Positions 35,357-44,584 of a stretch of DNA of 64,000 bases are shown here, piece after piece. The notes below the pieces were generated by a model that saw only the letters and a program-made list of their open reading frames with translations, did no database searches and had not been told where the DNA came from. The DNA lies in contig CAWFEN010000009.1 of assembly GCA_963814865.1 (NCBI GenBank), forward strand, positions 496,001 through 560,000. Reading direction: 5' to 3'. The DNA is from AP-15 sp963814865 (GTDB taxonomy: Bacteria; Pseudomonadota; Alphaproteobacteria; ATCC43930; CGMCC-115725). The position numbers were made by a program, and so were the translations under genes. Each line of letters opens with the position of its first letter. Position 1 is the first letter of the stretch.

Positions 35357-36196
35357 CTAATCGAAGGTAAAGCCGCGGGCGCGCAGGTGGACCGGAAAGC
35401 CCTGGCCTTCGGGCTGCGCGGCGGCTTGGCGCGCCTTGTCCTCGGACCAGCCGTAGAAATCGGCATGGCCGAAGGTTTGCGGCGCGCGCTGCTGCTCGTG
35501 CGGGATCGCATGGCGGGCGGCGCGCCGCCGGTCATAGGCGTCGACCGCCTCGGCCAGCCGCAAATCGTCATAGCGGTCGGTGTGAACGGTTACCGCGAGC
35601 GGCAGGCGCATGCTGATATGGCCCTCGGCGGCGGGATAGCCGAGGCTGAGCCCGGCCACCGGAAACACCTTCTCCGGCAATTCGAGAATCGCGGCGACGG
35701 CATCGGCGTGGTTGCGGATGATGCTGATCGGGCAGCAGCCGAGCCCGGCCGTCTCGGCGGCCAGGATGCAGGTCTGCAGGACCAATGCCGCGTCGATTGC
35801 GGCATTGAAGAACCCTTCGAGCCGGCCGTTTTCCTGCGGGTGGCCGCGCAACCCGCCGAGCCGCTCGAGGCGTCGGGCATCGCCGCAAAATACCAGGAAC
35901 ACCGGCGCGTTGCCGATCCACGGCATATCCGGGACCAATTTCGCCAGCCGATCGCGCCGGACGCGGTCGTCGACGCGGATGACCGACACCTGTTGGAAAT
36001 CCGATTTCGCCGAGGCCGAGAAGGCGGCGCCGAGCAACAGCTGCAACAGCGCCTCGGGCACCGGGCGCGGCGCGTAGCGCCGGTGGGTGCGCCGCAGCAG
36101 GACACGGCGCAACCAGGGAATTTCGGGAACCTCGCCCGCCGGCGGCGCCTCGTCGTCAAACCGGGCGCGCCATTCGGCTTCGTAGCCCCCGCTCAT
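35357..36196 (-). CDS. nitroreductase family protein (NfsA/FRP-like)
   Basis: 279 aa from the ATG at 36196. A GTG at 36229 overlapping the hslO stop as GTGA is an equally plausible coupled start, adding 11 residues. FMN-binding features are RRTHRRYAPRPVPEALLQLL at the N-terminus, SASAKSDFQQVSVIRV, and AAETAGLGCCPISIIRNHAD (the NfsA-type glycine-rich segment). Probably a homodimeric NAD(P)H:FMN oxidoreductase of nitro- or quinone-type compounds. Last gene of the argD-argF-hslO run. Confidence 0.82.
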   Translation of the reverse strand: MSGGYEAEWRARFDDEAPPAGEVPEIPWLRRVLLRRTHRRYAPRPVPEALLQLLLGAAFSASAKSDFQQVSVIRVDDRVRRDRLAKLVPDMPWIGNAPVFLVFCGDARRLERLGGLRGHPQENGRLEGFFNAAIDAALVLQTCILAAETAGLGCCPISIIRNHADAVAAILELPEKVFPVAGLSLGYPAAEGHISMRLPLAVTVHTDRYDDLRLAEAVDAYDRRRAARHAIPHEQQRAPQTFGHADFYGWSEDKARQAAAQPEGQGFPVHLRARGFTFD

Positions 36197-36225
36197 CGCC
36201 GGCACTACCGGCTCACGCGGGACGG

Positions 36226-37146
36226 TCACGCCGGCACCAGGCGGGCGAGTTCGGCCGCGTCGAAATCGTATCTCGTGTTGCAGAACTCGCAGGTCACGGT
36301 GGTCACCCGCTCCCGACGCATGTCGTCGATCTCGTCCGCCGGGAAGGCGCGCAGGATCCTCTCGATCCGCTCGCGCGAGCACCGGCAGCGGGCTTCGAGC
36401 GGGTGGGTGTCGTAGACCCGCACGCCCTCCTCGTGAAACAGCCGGTACAGCAGGCGGTGCGGCGGCAGGTCGGGATCGATCAGCTCCGCCGCGGTGGCCG
36501 AGCTCATCAGCACCATCGCCCGCCGCCAGCCATCCTCGACATCGTCGGCGATCACGCCGTAGCCGCCCTCGGGCGGCACGCGCTGCAACATCAGCCCGCC
36601 GGCGCGCCAGCCGCCCGCATGCCCGCTGCGGCCGACCGCGAGCTTGATCCCGGCCTGGATCTGCTCCGACTGACGGAAATAATGCTGCGCGCAGTCGGCA
36701 AGCGTCGCGCCGGCAAGCTCGACGATCCCCTGATATCGGTCGGTATGCTCGCCCTGGTCGACGGTGAAGGCGATATACCCGGCCCCGAGCAGATCGGGCA
36801 CCGCGGTGCCCGTTTCATGGGGCGCCGCCGCGAGCTTTGCCGCATCGTATTGGGCGTAGCCGCGTACCGCACCCGCCGTCGAAACATCCGCGACCATCAG
36901 CCGGATCGGTCCGTCGCCCTTGGTCTGGAGCGTGAAGACACCGTCATATTTGAGCGCGCCTGCCAGGACCACGGCGAGGGTGATCGCCTCGCCCAGCATG
37001 GCGGCCACCGGCAGCGGGTAGTCGTGCTGCGACAGGATGCGGTCGATCGCCGGTCCGAGCCGCACCAGCCGGCCGCGCAGCGCGTAGGGATCGATCTGGA
37101 AAGGCTGGACCAGGTCGTCGGGTCCGGTATCGCGCGTGGGGCTCAA
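36226..37146 (-). CDS. hslO: redox-regulated chaperone Hsp33
   Basis: 306 aa. The start is a TTG at 37146, chosen because GGAGAG lies 7 bp upstream and no ATG or GTG is available before the conserved VQPFQIDPYALRGRLVRLG. The oxidation switch is complete: CRC in LEARCRCSRERIERIL and CEFC in VTTVTCEFCNTRYDF. Four zinc-binding cysteines are thus present, with disulfides forming on oxidation. It follows argF by 32 bp and overlaps or abuts the nitroreductase, matching an arrangement seen in other alphaproteobacteria. Confidence 0.92.
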   Translation of the reverse strand: MSPTRDTGPDDLVQPFQIDPYALRGRLVRLGPAIDRILSQHDYPLPVAAMLGEAITLAVVLAGALKYDGVFTLQTKGDGPIRLMVADVSTAGAVRGYAQYDAAKLAAAPHETGTAVPDLLGAGYIAFTVDQGEHTDRYQGIVELAGATLADCAQHYFRQSEQIQAGIKLAVGRSGHAGGWRAGGLMLQRVPPEGGYGVIADDVEDGWRRAMVLMSSATAAELIDPDLPPHRLLYRLFHEEGVRVYDTHPLEARCRCSRERIERILRAFPADEIDDMRRERVTTVTCEFCNTRYDFDAAELARLVPA

Positions 37147-37178
37147 TCTTGGACTCTCCGGTGGACCTGTCGGTCGGC

Positions 37179-38138
37179 TTAGGCGAGACACCAGGCGAGA
37201 ATCCCCTTTTGGGCGTGCAGCCGGTTCTCGGCCTCGTCCCACACGACCGATTGGGGACCATCGACGATTTCGGCGGTGACCTCTTCGCCGCGCTTGACCG
37301 GCAGGCAATGCATGAAAATCGCATCGGGCTTGGCATGCGCCATCAGCGCCGCGTCGACGCGGTAGGGCGCCAGCAGATTGTGGCGGTTGACGCTCGCTTC
37401 GGCGCCCATCGATATCCAGGTGTCGGTGACGACGCAATCGGCGCCGGCGACGGCTTCGACCGGCTCGCTGGTCACCGCGACGCGACCGCCTTCGCGACGC
37501 GCCCAATCGAGCAGCCGCGACGGCGGACCCAGCTCTGCGGGACAGGCCAGCCGCAGCGAGAAACCAAAGCGGACGGCCGCATGCACCCAGCTCGCCGCAA
37601 CATTGTTGCCGTCGCCGGTCCAGGCCACGATCTTGCCGGCGACCGGCCCCTTCTTTTCCTGAAGGGTCATCACATCGGCCATGATCTGGCAGGGATGCGA
37701 CGCGTCGGTCAGCCCGTTGATCACCGGAACGCTTGCATGGCGTGCCAGGTCGTCGAGCTTCTGTGGCTCGTTGGTGCGGATCATGATCGCGTCGACGTAG
37801 CGGGACAGCACCCGCGCCGTGTCGGCCACGGTCTCGCCGCGGCCGAGCTGGCTGTCGGCGGTGTTGAGAAAGATCGTATCGCCGCCGAGCTGGCGCATCG
37901 CCACCTCGAAGGAAACGCGGGTCCGCGTCGACGGCTTCTCGAAGATCATCGCCAGGGTCTTGCCGGCGAGCGGCCGGTCGCGCCGGCCGTTCTTGTAGGC
38001 GAAACCGAGATCGAGGATGCCGCGCAGCTCGGCGCGGTCGAACCGGTCGAGATCGAGAAAATGGCGCGGTGCCGAGGGCGGCGCCGGCCGCCCGTCGATC
38101 AGCGCCGCGGCGCGCGCGGCCCGTCTCACTCCGGCCAT
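37179..38138 (-). CDS. argF: ornithine carbamoyltransferase
   Basis: 319 aa. Makes citrulline from ornithine and carbamoyl phosphate in arginine synthesis. Carbamoyl-phosphate loop FEKPSTRTRVSFEVAMRQLG (residues about 60-80), NGLTDASHPCQIMADVMT, and the ornithine/citrulline loop MHCLPVKRGEEVT are all intact. The ATG at 38138 overlaps the argD stop by 13 bp, so translation is probably coupled to argD. Confidence 0.95.
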   Translation of the reverse strand: MAGVRRAARAAALIDGRPAPPSAPRHFLDLDRFDRAELRGILDLGFAYKNGRRDRPLAGKTLAMIFEKPSTRTRVSFEVAMRQLGGDTIFLNTADSQLGRGETVADTARVLSRYVDAIMIRTNEPQKLDDLARHASVPVINGLTDASHPCQIMADVMTLQEKKGPVAGKIVAWTGDGNNVAASWVHAAVRFGFSLRLACPAELGPPSRLLDWARREGGRVAVTSEPVEAVAGADCVVTDTWISMGAEASVNRHNLLAPYRVDAALMAHAKPDAIFMHCLPVKRGEEVTAEIVDGPQSVVWDEAENRLHAQKGILAWCLA

Positions 38139-39298
38139 TCGCGCGCCACCTTGTGCAGGATGTCCATCGCCGCGCCGACCTCGCTGTCGCTGACGACCAG
38201 CGGCGGCAGGATGCGCAGCACGTTCTCGCCCGCGGTCAGGGTCAAGAGGCCGTTCTGGCGCAGCCTGGTGACGATTTCGGCGGCCGGGACGACGCAGCGG
38301 ATGCCGAGCAGCAGGCCCGCGCCGCGCAGCTCGGCGAACAGCCTGGGATAGCCTTTGACCAGTTCCTCGAGCCGGCCGTGCAGCAGCCGGGCGGCCGCCT
38401 CGACCCGTTCGAAGAAGCCGGGTTCGAGCATCACGTCGAGAACGGCGTTGCCGGCCGACACCGCCAGCGGGTTGCCGCCAAAGGTCGAGCCGTGCGTGCC
38501 GGGGCCCATGCCGCAGGCGGCGCGCTCGGTCGCCAGGCAGGCGCCGATCGGAAAGCCGCCGCCGAGCGCCTTGGCGATGGACATAACGTCGGGGGCAACC
38601 CCCTCCCACTCATGGGCGAAGAGCCTACCGGTCCGGCCCATGCCGCTCTGCACTTCGTCGTAGACGAGAAGCAGGCCGAATTCGTCGGCGATCTGGCGCA
38701 GCCCTTTCAGATAGCCGGCGGGTGCGGCGCGCACCCCGCCCTCGCCCTGGATCGGCTCGACGATGATCGCCGCCGTCTCCTTGCCGATCGCGGCGCGCAT
38801 CTCGTTCAGATTGCCGAAGGCGACGTGGTCGAAACCCTCCATCGGCGGCCCGAAGCCCTTGAGATATGCCTCGTTGCCGGCGGCGGCGAGGGTGGCGAAG
38901 GTGCGGCCGTGAAACGAGCCCTCGCAGCCGATGATGCGCCAGCGTTCCGGATGGCCGGTCTCGCTCTGGTATTTGCGCGCGACCTTGAGCGCCAGCTCGC
39001 ACGCTTCAGCCCCCGAATTGCCGAAGAACACGGTGTCGGCAAAGCTGTTGTCGACGAGGCGCTGCGCCAGCCGCTCCTGGCCGGGAATGTGGAACATGTT
39101 GGAGACGTGCCACAGGCGCCGGGCCTGCTCGGTCACCGCGGCGACCAGATGCGGATGGCAATGGCCGAGCCCGGTCACGGCGATGCCGCTGGTGAAATCG
39201 AGGAATTTGCGGCCGTCGGTAGCGTAGAGCCAGCAGCCTTCGCCATGGTCGACGGCAACGTCCCACCGGCCGTAGGTGGGCATGACAGGTGTGATCAC
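38126..39298 (-). CDS. argD: acetylornithine aminotransferase
   Basis: 390 aa class III transaminase. Converts N-acetylglutamate semialdehyde to N-acetylornithine and often serves in lysine synthesis too. Landmarks are DFTSGIAVTGLGHCHPHLVA, FFGNSGAEACELALKVARKY, LVYDEVQSGMGRTG and the PLP-Lys in SIAKALGGGFPIGA. Directly followed by argF with overlapping ends, confirming the arginine role over other transaminase functions. The first gene of the argD-argF-hslO-nitroreductase run. Confidence 0.94.
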   Translation of the reverse strand: MITPVMPTYGRWDVAVDHGEGCWLYATDGRKFLDFTSGIAVTGLGHCHPHLVAAVTEQARRLWHVSNMFHIPGQERLAQRLVDNSFADTVFFGNSGAEACELALKVARKYQSETGHPERWRIIGCEGSFHGRTFATLAAAGNEAYLKGFGPPMEGFDHVAFGNLNEMRAAIGKETAAIIVEPIQGEGGVRAAPAGYLKGLRQIADEFGLLLVYDEVQSGMGRTGRLFAHEWEGVAPDVMSIAKALGGGFPIGACLATERAACGMGPGTHGSTFGGNPLAVSAGNAVLDVMLEPGFFERVEAAARLLHGRLEELVKGYPRLFAELRGAGLLLGIRCVVPAAEIVTRLRQNGLLTLTAGENVLRILPPLVVSDSEVGAAMDILHKVAREWPE

Positions 39299-39572
39299 GG
39301 AAATTCTCCTGCGCGAACGGGTTGGGAAGAGGAAAGCAGGGACGCGCGTCTATCGTCGTCGCCGACGTCCTGCCGGCGCCGTCGGCCGCATCCATTCCCA
39401 AAGCCGGCGTCCGGTGCCGGGACCGCGCATCATGCTCGCTCTCCTCGCCTCGGCGCGGCCGGTTCAGCCCGGCTTCGGCCATGGAGCAGGAAAGCGGCGG
39501 AGTATGAGGATCGCGGGGAACCCTGTCAATTCGCGCACGGCGTCAGCAATGCCGTCGCCGCCCGCTCCGATA

Positions 39573-41007
39573 TTACAGCGAGCGCGGCCGTGCCTGGCCG
39601 TGGCCGCTGACGTTGCCGCCGTCTTCCGGCGTCAGGCGCAGAAAGCCCAAGGCCGATGCCAGCGGTATCAGCGCCACCAGCGCAAAGACGATGCGGAAAT
39701 CGTCGACGGAGACCCGCGCCGGGCCGGCGACCACGGCGAGCAGCATCGCGCCGATGGCGACGCCGAAGCCTCTGGCGAGCTGCTGAGCCACCCCGCTGAC
39801 GCCGGTGGCTTTGCTGAGGAGCGGCGCCGGCACGTCGGCGTAGCTGATCGTGTTGAGGCCGAGATACTGGATGCTGCGCACGCAGCCGGAGAGCAGCACC
39901 AGCAGGACGATCAGCCAGACCGGGCTGTCGGCGCGCAGCAGCCCGCAACCGGCGGTCACCGCGGCGGCGAGGCAGGCGCTGCCGGCGAGCAGCCGGCGAA
40001 AGCCGAAAAGCCGCAGCAGACCGCCGGAAAATGTCCGCACCGACATCGCGCCGAGGCTCGACGAGAAGGTCAGCAGGCCCGAATGGATCGGGCTCAGACC
40101 GAACCCCACCTGAAACAAGAGCGGCAGCAGAAACGGCGCCGCGTCGAGGCCCATCCGGCAGACGCCGCCGATCACGGTGCCGATGCGAAAGGTCCGAATT
40201 CGCAGCAGCCGCAGATCGAGGATCGGGTCCTCGCGTCCGCGAGCATACCAGCCATACGCACCGAGGAGGGCGAGTGCCGCCGGCAGGAACGCCATGCCGA
40301 GGGCGCCCGGGATGATCGGGCGGCCGAGGTTCTCGATGGCGAGCTCGAGCAGCGCCAGTCCGGTCCCGGCGATCAGGAAGCCGCGGAGATCGAAGTGGGT
40401 CGGCGCCGGCGCCCGGAAATCCTCGATCAGCCACAGCGCCAGCCCCACCCCGGTCACGCCGATCGGCAGGTTCAGGTAGAAAATTCCGCGCCATGAGAAA
40501 TATGTCGTCACCAGGCCGCCGATAATCGGCCCGACCGTGGGTCCGATCATCGCCGGGATGGTCATCCAGTTCATCGCCGAGACGAGGTCGGAGCGGGGAA
40601 AGCTGCGCAGCAGGATCAGGCGCCCGACCGGCGTCATCATGGCGCCGCCGAAACCTTGCAGCACGCGCATCGCCAGCAGCATCGGCAGGCTCGTTGCCAA
40701 GCCGCACAGCGCCGATCCGAGGGTGAAGATCGCGATCGCGGCGCAGAACACCTTGCGCGCCCCGAGGCGGTCGGCGATCCATCCGCTGAGCGGGATGAAG
40801 ACGGCGAGGCTCAACAGATAGGTCGCAATCACCAGATTGAGCCGCAGCGGGTTCTCGCCGAGGCCGCGCGCCATGTCGGGGATCGACACCGCGATCATCG
40901 TCGAATTCGAGCCCCTCCATGAAAAAGGCGCAGCCGACGACAAGCGGGATCAGGATCCTCGGGTGCGGCGCCCGCGCCACAATGTCGGAGAGACCGGCCT
41001 CGCTCAC
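39573..41007 (-). pseudogene. MFS drug-exporter-type transporter (DHA2-like), one +1 frameshift
   Basis: About 478 aa if repaired. The N-terminus (from 41007) reads HPRILIPLVVGCAFFMEGL. One extra base at about 40906 in GAATTC shifts frame, then STMIAVSIPDMARGLGENPL continues to the end at 39573. Signatures of the QacA/EmrB-like branch are LSGWIADRLGARKVFC, VLQGFGGAMMTPVGRL (motif C region) and FSWRGIFYLNLPIGVTGVG. Probably a proton-driven exporter of hydrophobic compounds. Only the short N-terminal part is displaced, so a restart at an internal codon would lose the first membrane helix. Confidence 0.82.
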
Positions 41008-41112
41008 TGCGGGCGATCAGCGACGATCACGGATGCTTCCCTTGCAAGAACGATCGATAATGGCGCCGGGCGATCGGCCGTTCGCGCCAGCAGGCGACCC
41101 GGAGCTTTAACG

Positions 41113-41685
41113 ATGCGCGGTTCTCGGCGCAACACAGCGGAAACGCAGGGTAGCAGTGCCGAGATCACGCCAGATCTCATCGAGCGCTGGGCGCTCGGCT
41201 ATCTCGGGCGGTTTTCCAGCTCGGCCGAGAATTTGCGGCGGGTCCTGACGCAGCGCACGCGGCGCCGTTCTCCCGACGCCGTCCGGCAAGCGGCGGCGCT
41301 GATCGAGGCGGCCGTCGAGCGCTACCGGGCATCGGGGCTGCTCGACGATGCCGCCTATGCCGCAGCGCGCGCGGCGTCGCTGCATCGGCGCGGCGAGCCG
41401 CTGCACAAGATCCGCGCCCGGCTGGCGGCCAAGGGGGTGGAGGCGTCGGTTGCGGCCGATGCCATCCTCGGGCTGCGCGCCGAGGCCGACGATCCCGATC
41501 TCGCGGCCGCCTGCGCTTTCGCCCGCCGCCGCCGGCTCGGACCCTATCGGCGGATGGCGGCAGACCCGGCGCGCGAGTTGGCCGCCTTTGCCCGCGCCGG
41601 GTTCGGCCGCCGCATTGCGCAGGCGGTGCTGGCGTGCCCCGATGTCGAGGCGGTCGAGGCGCTCACCCGCGGCGAGGCCGGCTGA
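41113..41685 (+). CDS. recX: RecX-type regulatory protein
   Basis: 190 aa, composed of tandem three-helix RecX repeats: WALGYLGRFSSSAENLRRVL, then AVERYRASGLLDDAAYAAAR, GEPLHKIRARLAAKGVEASV and CAFARRRRLGPYR. RecX binds RecA filaments and limits strand exchange. There is no recA in the window, which is common in alphaproteobacteria where recX is often unlinked. The ATG at 41113 is used because upstream in-frame sequence is a shadow of the MFS gene. Confidence 0.82.
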   Translation: MRGSRRNTAETQGSSAEITPDLIERWALGYLGRFSSSAENLRRVLTQRTRRRSPDAVRQAAALIEAAVERYRASGLLDDAAYAAARAASLHRRGEPLHKIRARLAAKGVEASVAADAILGLRAEADDPDLAAACAFARRRRLGPYRRMAADPARELAAFARAGFGRRIAQAVLACPDVEAVEALTRGEAG

Positions 41686-41691
41686 AAGGGG

Positions 41692-43929
41692 TCAGGCATG
41701 GCGGCGCCGGTCGCCGGCTTCCGCGCCGGGGTTGATGTCGCCGAGCGCTCCCGACACGACAATCGAGGTCGGGTCGCGCATCGCAACCCCGTGCTTGTCG
41801 AAGGCGATCTTGACCAGCCGATTGAAGGCACGGCCGACGACGAACTGCTTGGACGGAAGGGTGCGGATGCGCAGCAGCAGGATGGCCGCGCCGCTGTCGA
41901 GCGTGTCGACGCCCTGATAGTCGAAAGGATCGAGGATCAGCGGCCGCAGGGTCTCGTCCGCCATCAGCTCGGCGCTGACCTCGCGCAGGATTTCGACGAC
42001 GCGGTCGATGTCCTCGCCGTAGGAGACCGCAATCCGGGCGACGGCATAGGCGAAATCCCGCGTCAGGTTCTTGACCGAGGCGACTTCGCTGAACGGGACC
42101 GTGTGCACGGTGCCGGCCTGATCGCGCAGGCGGATCGTGCGGATCGTGATCGCCTCGACCACGCCCGCATGGTCTTTGCCGACATCGACGATATCGCCGA
42201 CCGCGAGCTGGTCCTCGACCAGCATGAACAGCCCGGTGATGATGTCCTTGACCAGCCCCTGGCTGCCGAAGCCGATCGCCACGCCGATGACGCCGGCCCC
42301 GGCCAGCAGCGGGCCGATGTCGATGCCGATATGCGACAGCACGATCAGCGCGGTCAGAACCACGATCACGCTCAGCGCCGCCGTGCGCAGAAAGGGCAGC
42401 AAGGTGCGCAGCCGGGTACGGCGCGGCGGGCCCCCCGCATCGATCCCGTTCAGATAACGCTCGATCGCCGACTGGAAGATTTCCCATAGGACGAGTGCGG
42501 TGGCGATGATCAGGCCGATCGACAGCAGCTGGCCCGCCAGTTGCCGGCCGAGATTGCTGCCGAGCCAGGCAAAGGCCGCGACATTCCAGGCCTGCAGCAC
42601 CGCCAGCGCGGCGAAAACATAAATGGCGGCGCCGACCAATCCGGTCAGGATCGGCAGATAGCGGTTGGCGCGATGCTCGAGGGTCGGAAACTGCGCCTTG
42701 AGCTCGGGCGAGAGCGCAAAGCCGCGCCGGCTCAAACTCCGGATCGAACGCGCCAGCAGCCGCGCCGCGGCGATGACGACGAGACTCAGGACGGTCGCGC
42801 GCAGGACATAGACGAACCCGCCCTCGATGCGCAGCGCGTAGATCAGGTAGATGCCGACGACGTAGACGACGGCGAGCAGCGGCCAGATCTCGGCGAGGGT
42901 GCGGCGGATGCGGCCCCAGCCTGACCCGACCGGGGGGTTCCCGGCGATCCAGCGGGCGATCGGCGCGCGATTTTGCAGCACGAAGATTATGGCGAGCAGC
43001 GCCACCAGCAACCCTGCCGCGTTCAGCATCAATGCGTAGATCGCGCCAGGAACGCCGAGCCACCAGCCGGCTTCGGGAACCGCGTAGCCATAAATCCCGC
43101 ACAGCACGAAACGCTTGAGCCAGATGTACAGATAGTGGCGGGTTTCAGCGTCGAACGGCAGGAACAGCGTGCCGTCGCCGGCGGGCAGCAGCAGCCATCG
43201 GGCAACGCACAGAATCAGGCGCGCCTCGACCGTGGCATCGACCAGCACCGACAAGGTGATCGTGGTCGGGGCAAAGCTGCCGAGAGCCAGCGACACCGCC
43301 GTATAGGCGACCGCGGCGAAAACCAGGATCGGCAGCAAGCCGAAGACGAGGTCTACCAGCGCAAAAACGGCGCGGACAGAGCGCGCGTCGCTGCGCCGTC
43401 GCGGAATTTTCGGCAGCAGGCGCGCCAGGATCCGCCGGACCACCCATTCGGCGGCGAGGGCGAGCCCAAAAACCAGCGCCAGCGCGTAGGCGGCCTCGAT
43501 CCAGCGCTGCCGCGCGGCGGCGTCGGTGACCTGGTGGCGCGCCCAACCGACGAGGCGAGGCGCATCGACGATGACTGCGGCGCCCGCCAGGATCTCGCCG
43601 GCGGCGTCGTCGATCTGTCGCGACAGGTGACCGAAAAGCGCAAGGGCCGGTTGTGCCGCCGGTTTTTCCGCGCTCGGCGTGGGAGCGGCGGCGCGTTGCG
43701 CCGCGATCAGCGCTTGCAGCTCGGCGACGAGCTTGGCCCGCGCCGCGGGATCCTGCAGCGTGCCGACAAGGCGTTCGAGCTCGTCGACCGAGACCGGGGC
43801 GGGTGGCGGCGTGGCAGACAGAGGCGCGGCGTGCGTCGCCGGCACCAGCAGAGCGGCGAGACAGAACAGCAGGTAAATGGCCCGCTGCCCCGTTCGCCGA
43901 ATTCGTCCCCGCGCTTTCGTAATCGCCAT
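41692..43929 (-). CDS. large MscS-family mechanosensitive channel
   Basis: 745 aa from the ATG at 43929 (GAGGACC upstream); an upstream GTG at 43950 would overlap the preceding gene by 14 bp. A signal-like N-terminus (AIYLLFCLAALLVPATHA) and periplasmic helical region are followed by about ten membrane helices. The MscS core comes next: pore helix GVIGVAIGFGSQGLVKDIIT, then FMLVEDQLAVGDIVDVG and the beta domain with VHTVPFSEVASVKNLTRDF. A long multi-helix N-terminal extension resembles YbdG/YjeP-class relatives. It should relieve turgor on hypo-osmotic shock. Convergent with recX (6-bp gap). Confidence 0.85.
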   Translation of the reverse strand: MAITKARGRIRRTGQRAIYLLFCLAALLVPATHAAPLSATPPPAPVSVDELERLVGTLQDPAARAKLVAELQALIAAQRAAAPTPSAEKPAAQPALALFGHLSRQIDDAAGEILAGAAVIVDAPRLVGWARHQVTDAAARQRWIEAAYALALVFGLALAAEWVVRRILARLLPKIPRRRSDARSVRAVFALVDLVFGLLPILVFAAVAYTAVSLALGSFAPTTITLSVLVDATVEARLILCVARWLLLPAGDGTLFLPFDAETRHYLYIWLKRFVLCGIYGYAVPEAGWWLGVPGAIYALMLNAAGLLVALLAIIFVLQNRAPIARWIAGNPPVGSGWGRIRRTLAEIWPLLAVVYVVGIYLIYALRIEGGFVYVLRATVLSLVVIAAARLLARSIRSLSRRGFALSPELKAQFPTLEHRANRYLPILTGLVGAAIYVFAALAVLQAWNVAAFAWLGSNLGRQLAGQLLSIGLIIATALVLWEIFQSAIERYLNGIDAGGPPRRTRLRTLLPFLRTAALSVIVVLTALIVLSHIGIDIGPLLAGAGVIGVAIGFGSQGLVKDIITGLFMLVEDQLAVGDIVDVGKDHAGVVEAITIRTIRLRDQAGTVHTVPFSEVASVKNLTRDFAYAVARIAVSYGEDIDRVVEILREVSAELMADETLRPLILDPFDYQGVDTLDSGAAILLLRIRTLPSKQFVVGRAFNRLVKIAFDKHGVAMRDPTSIVVSGALGDINPGAEAGDRRRHA

Positions 43930-43936
43930 GCGGTCC

Positions 43937-44563
43937 TCAGGCCTCGTCACGCTCCCGCATCAATTCGGCGATCGCGGCGGCATCGGCATCGCCGCGCGTT
44001 TCGAGCGCGGCGATGACGCGCGGGCGGTCCGCAGCCGGCCGGTTCTGGCTCAGCTTGTACTTGCCTTCCAGGCGGGTGACGGCGATGTCGACGCCGATGA
44101 TGCCCTTCAGCATGCCTTGGAGATAGGGCTCGGGAAGATCCTGCATCCGCCATGGCGTCGGGTTGCGGGCTTCGTGGCGGTCGGTCAGGCGGCGCAGCAG
44201 CCGGCGCAGCCAGGCTTTGTCCTCGACCAGCCGCACTGTCCCGTAAACATGGACATCGGCGTAATTCCAGGTCGGCACGGCCGGGCCGCCCGCGTACCAG
44301 CCGGGCGAGATATAGGCGTGCGGCCCGTTGAAGATCGTCAGCACCTCGCCCGCGCGGGCGAGGTCGGCGATCTGCGGGTTCGGGCGCGCGAGGTGGCCCA
44401 GCAGGTGCAGCGCCTCCCCGTCCCGCTCGGTCAGGAACGGAATGTGGCTCGCCGTCAGCCCGGCAGGGCCCTGGCTGACGAGCAGCGCGAAATCATGCCG
44501 CTCGAGATGGGCGATCAGCACCTCGGGACGCGCCTCGGTAAAGACGGGGGGCAGGTAAACCAC
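43937..44563 (-). CDS. PaiB-like FMN-binding protein
   Basis: 208 aa, typical length of the PaiB/FMN-binding split-barrel family. Signatures are SQGPAGLTASHIPFL, LLGHLARPNPQ, GPHAYISPGWYAGG, VPTWNYADVHVYG and the late GKYKLSQNR. Although named a transcriptional repressor from Bacillus PaiB, most members are flavin- or haem-linked proteins of unproven role. It starts 21 bp after the LysE-type gene stop and precedes the mechanosensitive channel, all on the minus strand. Confidence 0.85.
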   Translation of the reverse strand: MVYLPPVFTEARPEVLIAHLERHDFALLVSQGPAGLTASHIPFLTERDGEALHLLGHLARPNPQIADLARAGEVLTIFNGPHAYISPGWYAGGPAVPTWNYADVHVYGTVRLVEDKAWLRRLLRRLTDRHEARNPTPWRMQDLPEPYLQGMLKGIIGVDIAVTRLEGKYKLSQNRPAADRPRVIAALETRGDADAAAIAELMRERDEA

Positions 44564-44584
44564 GGGACCACCTTCTTTCGTCTG

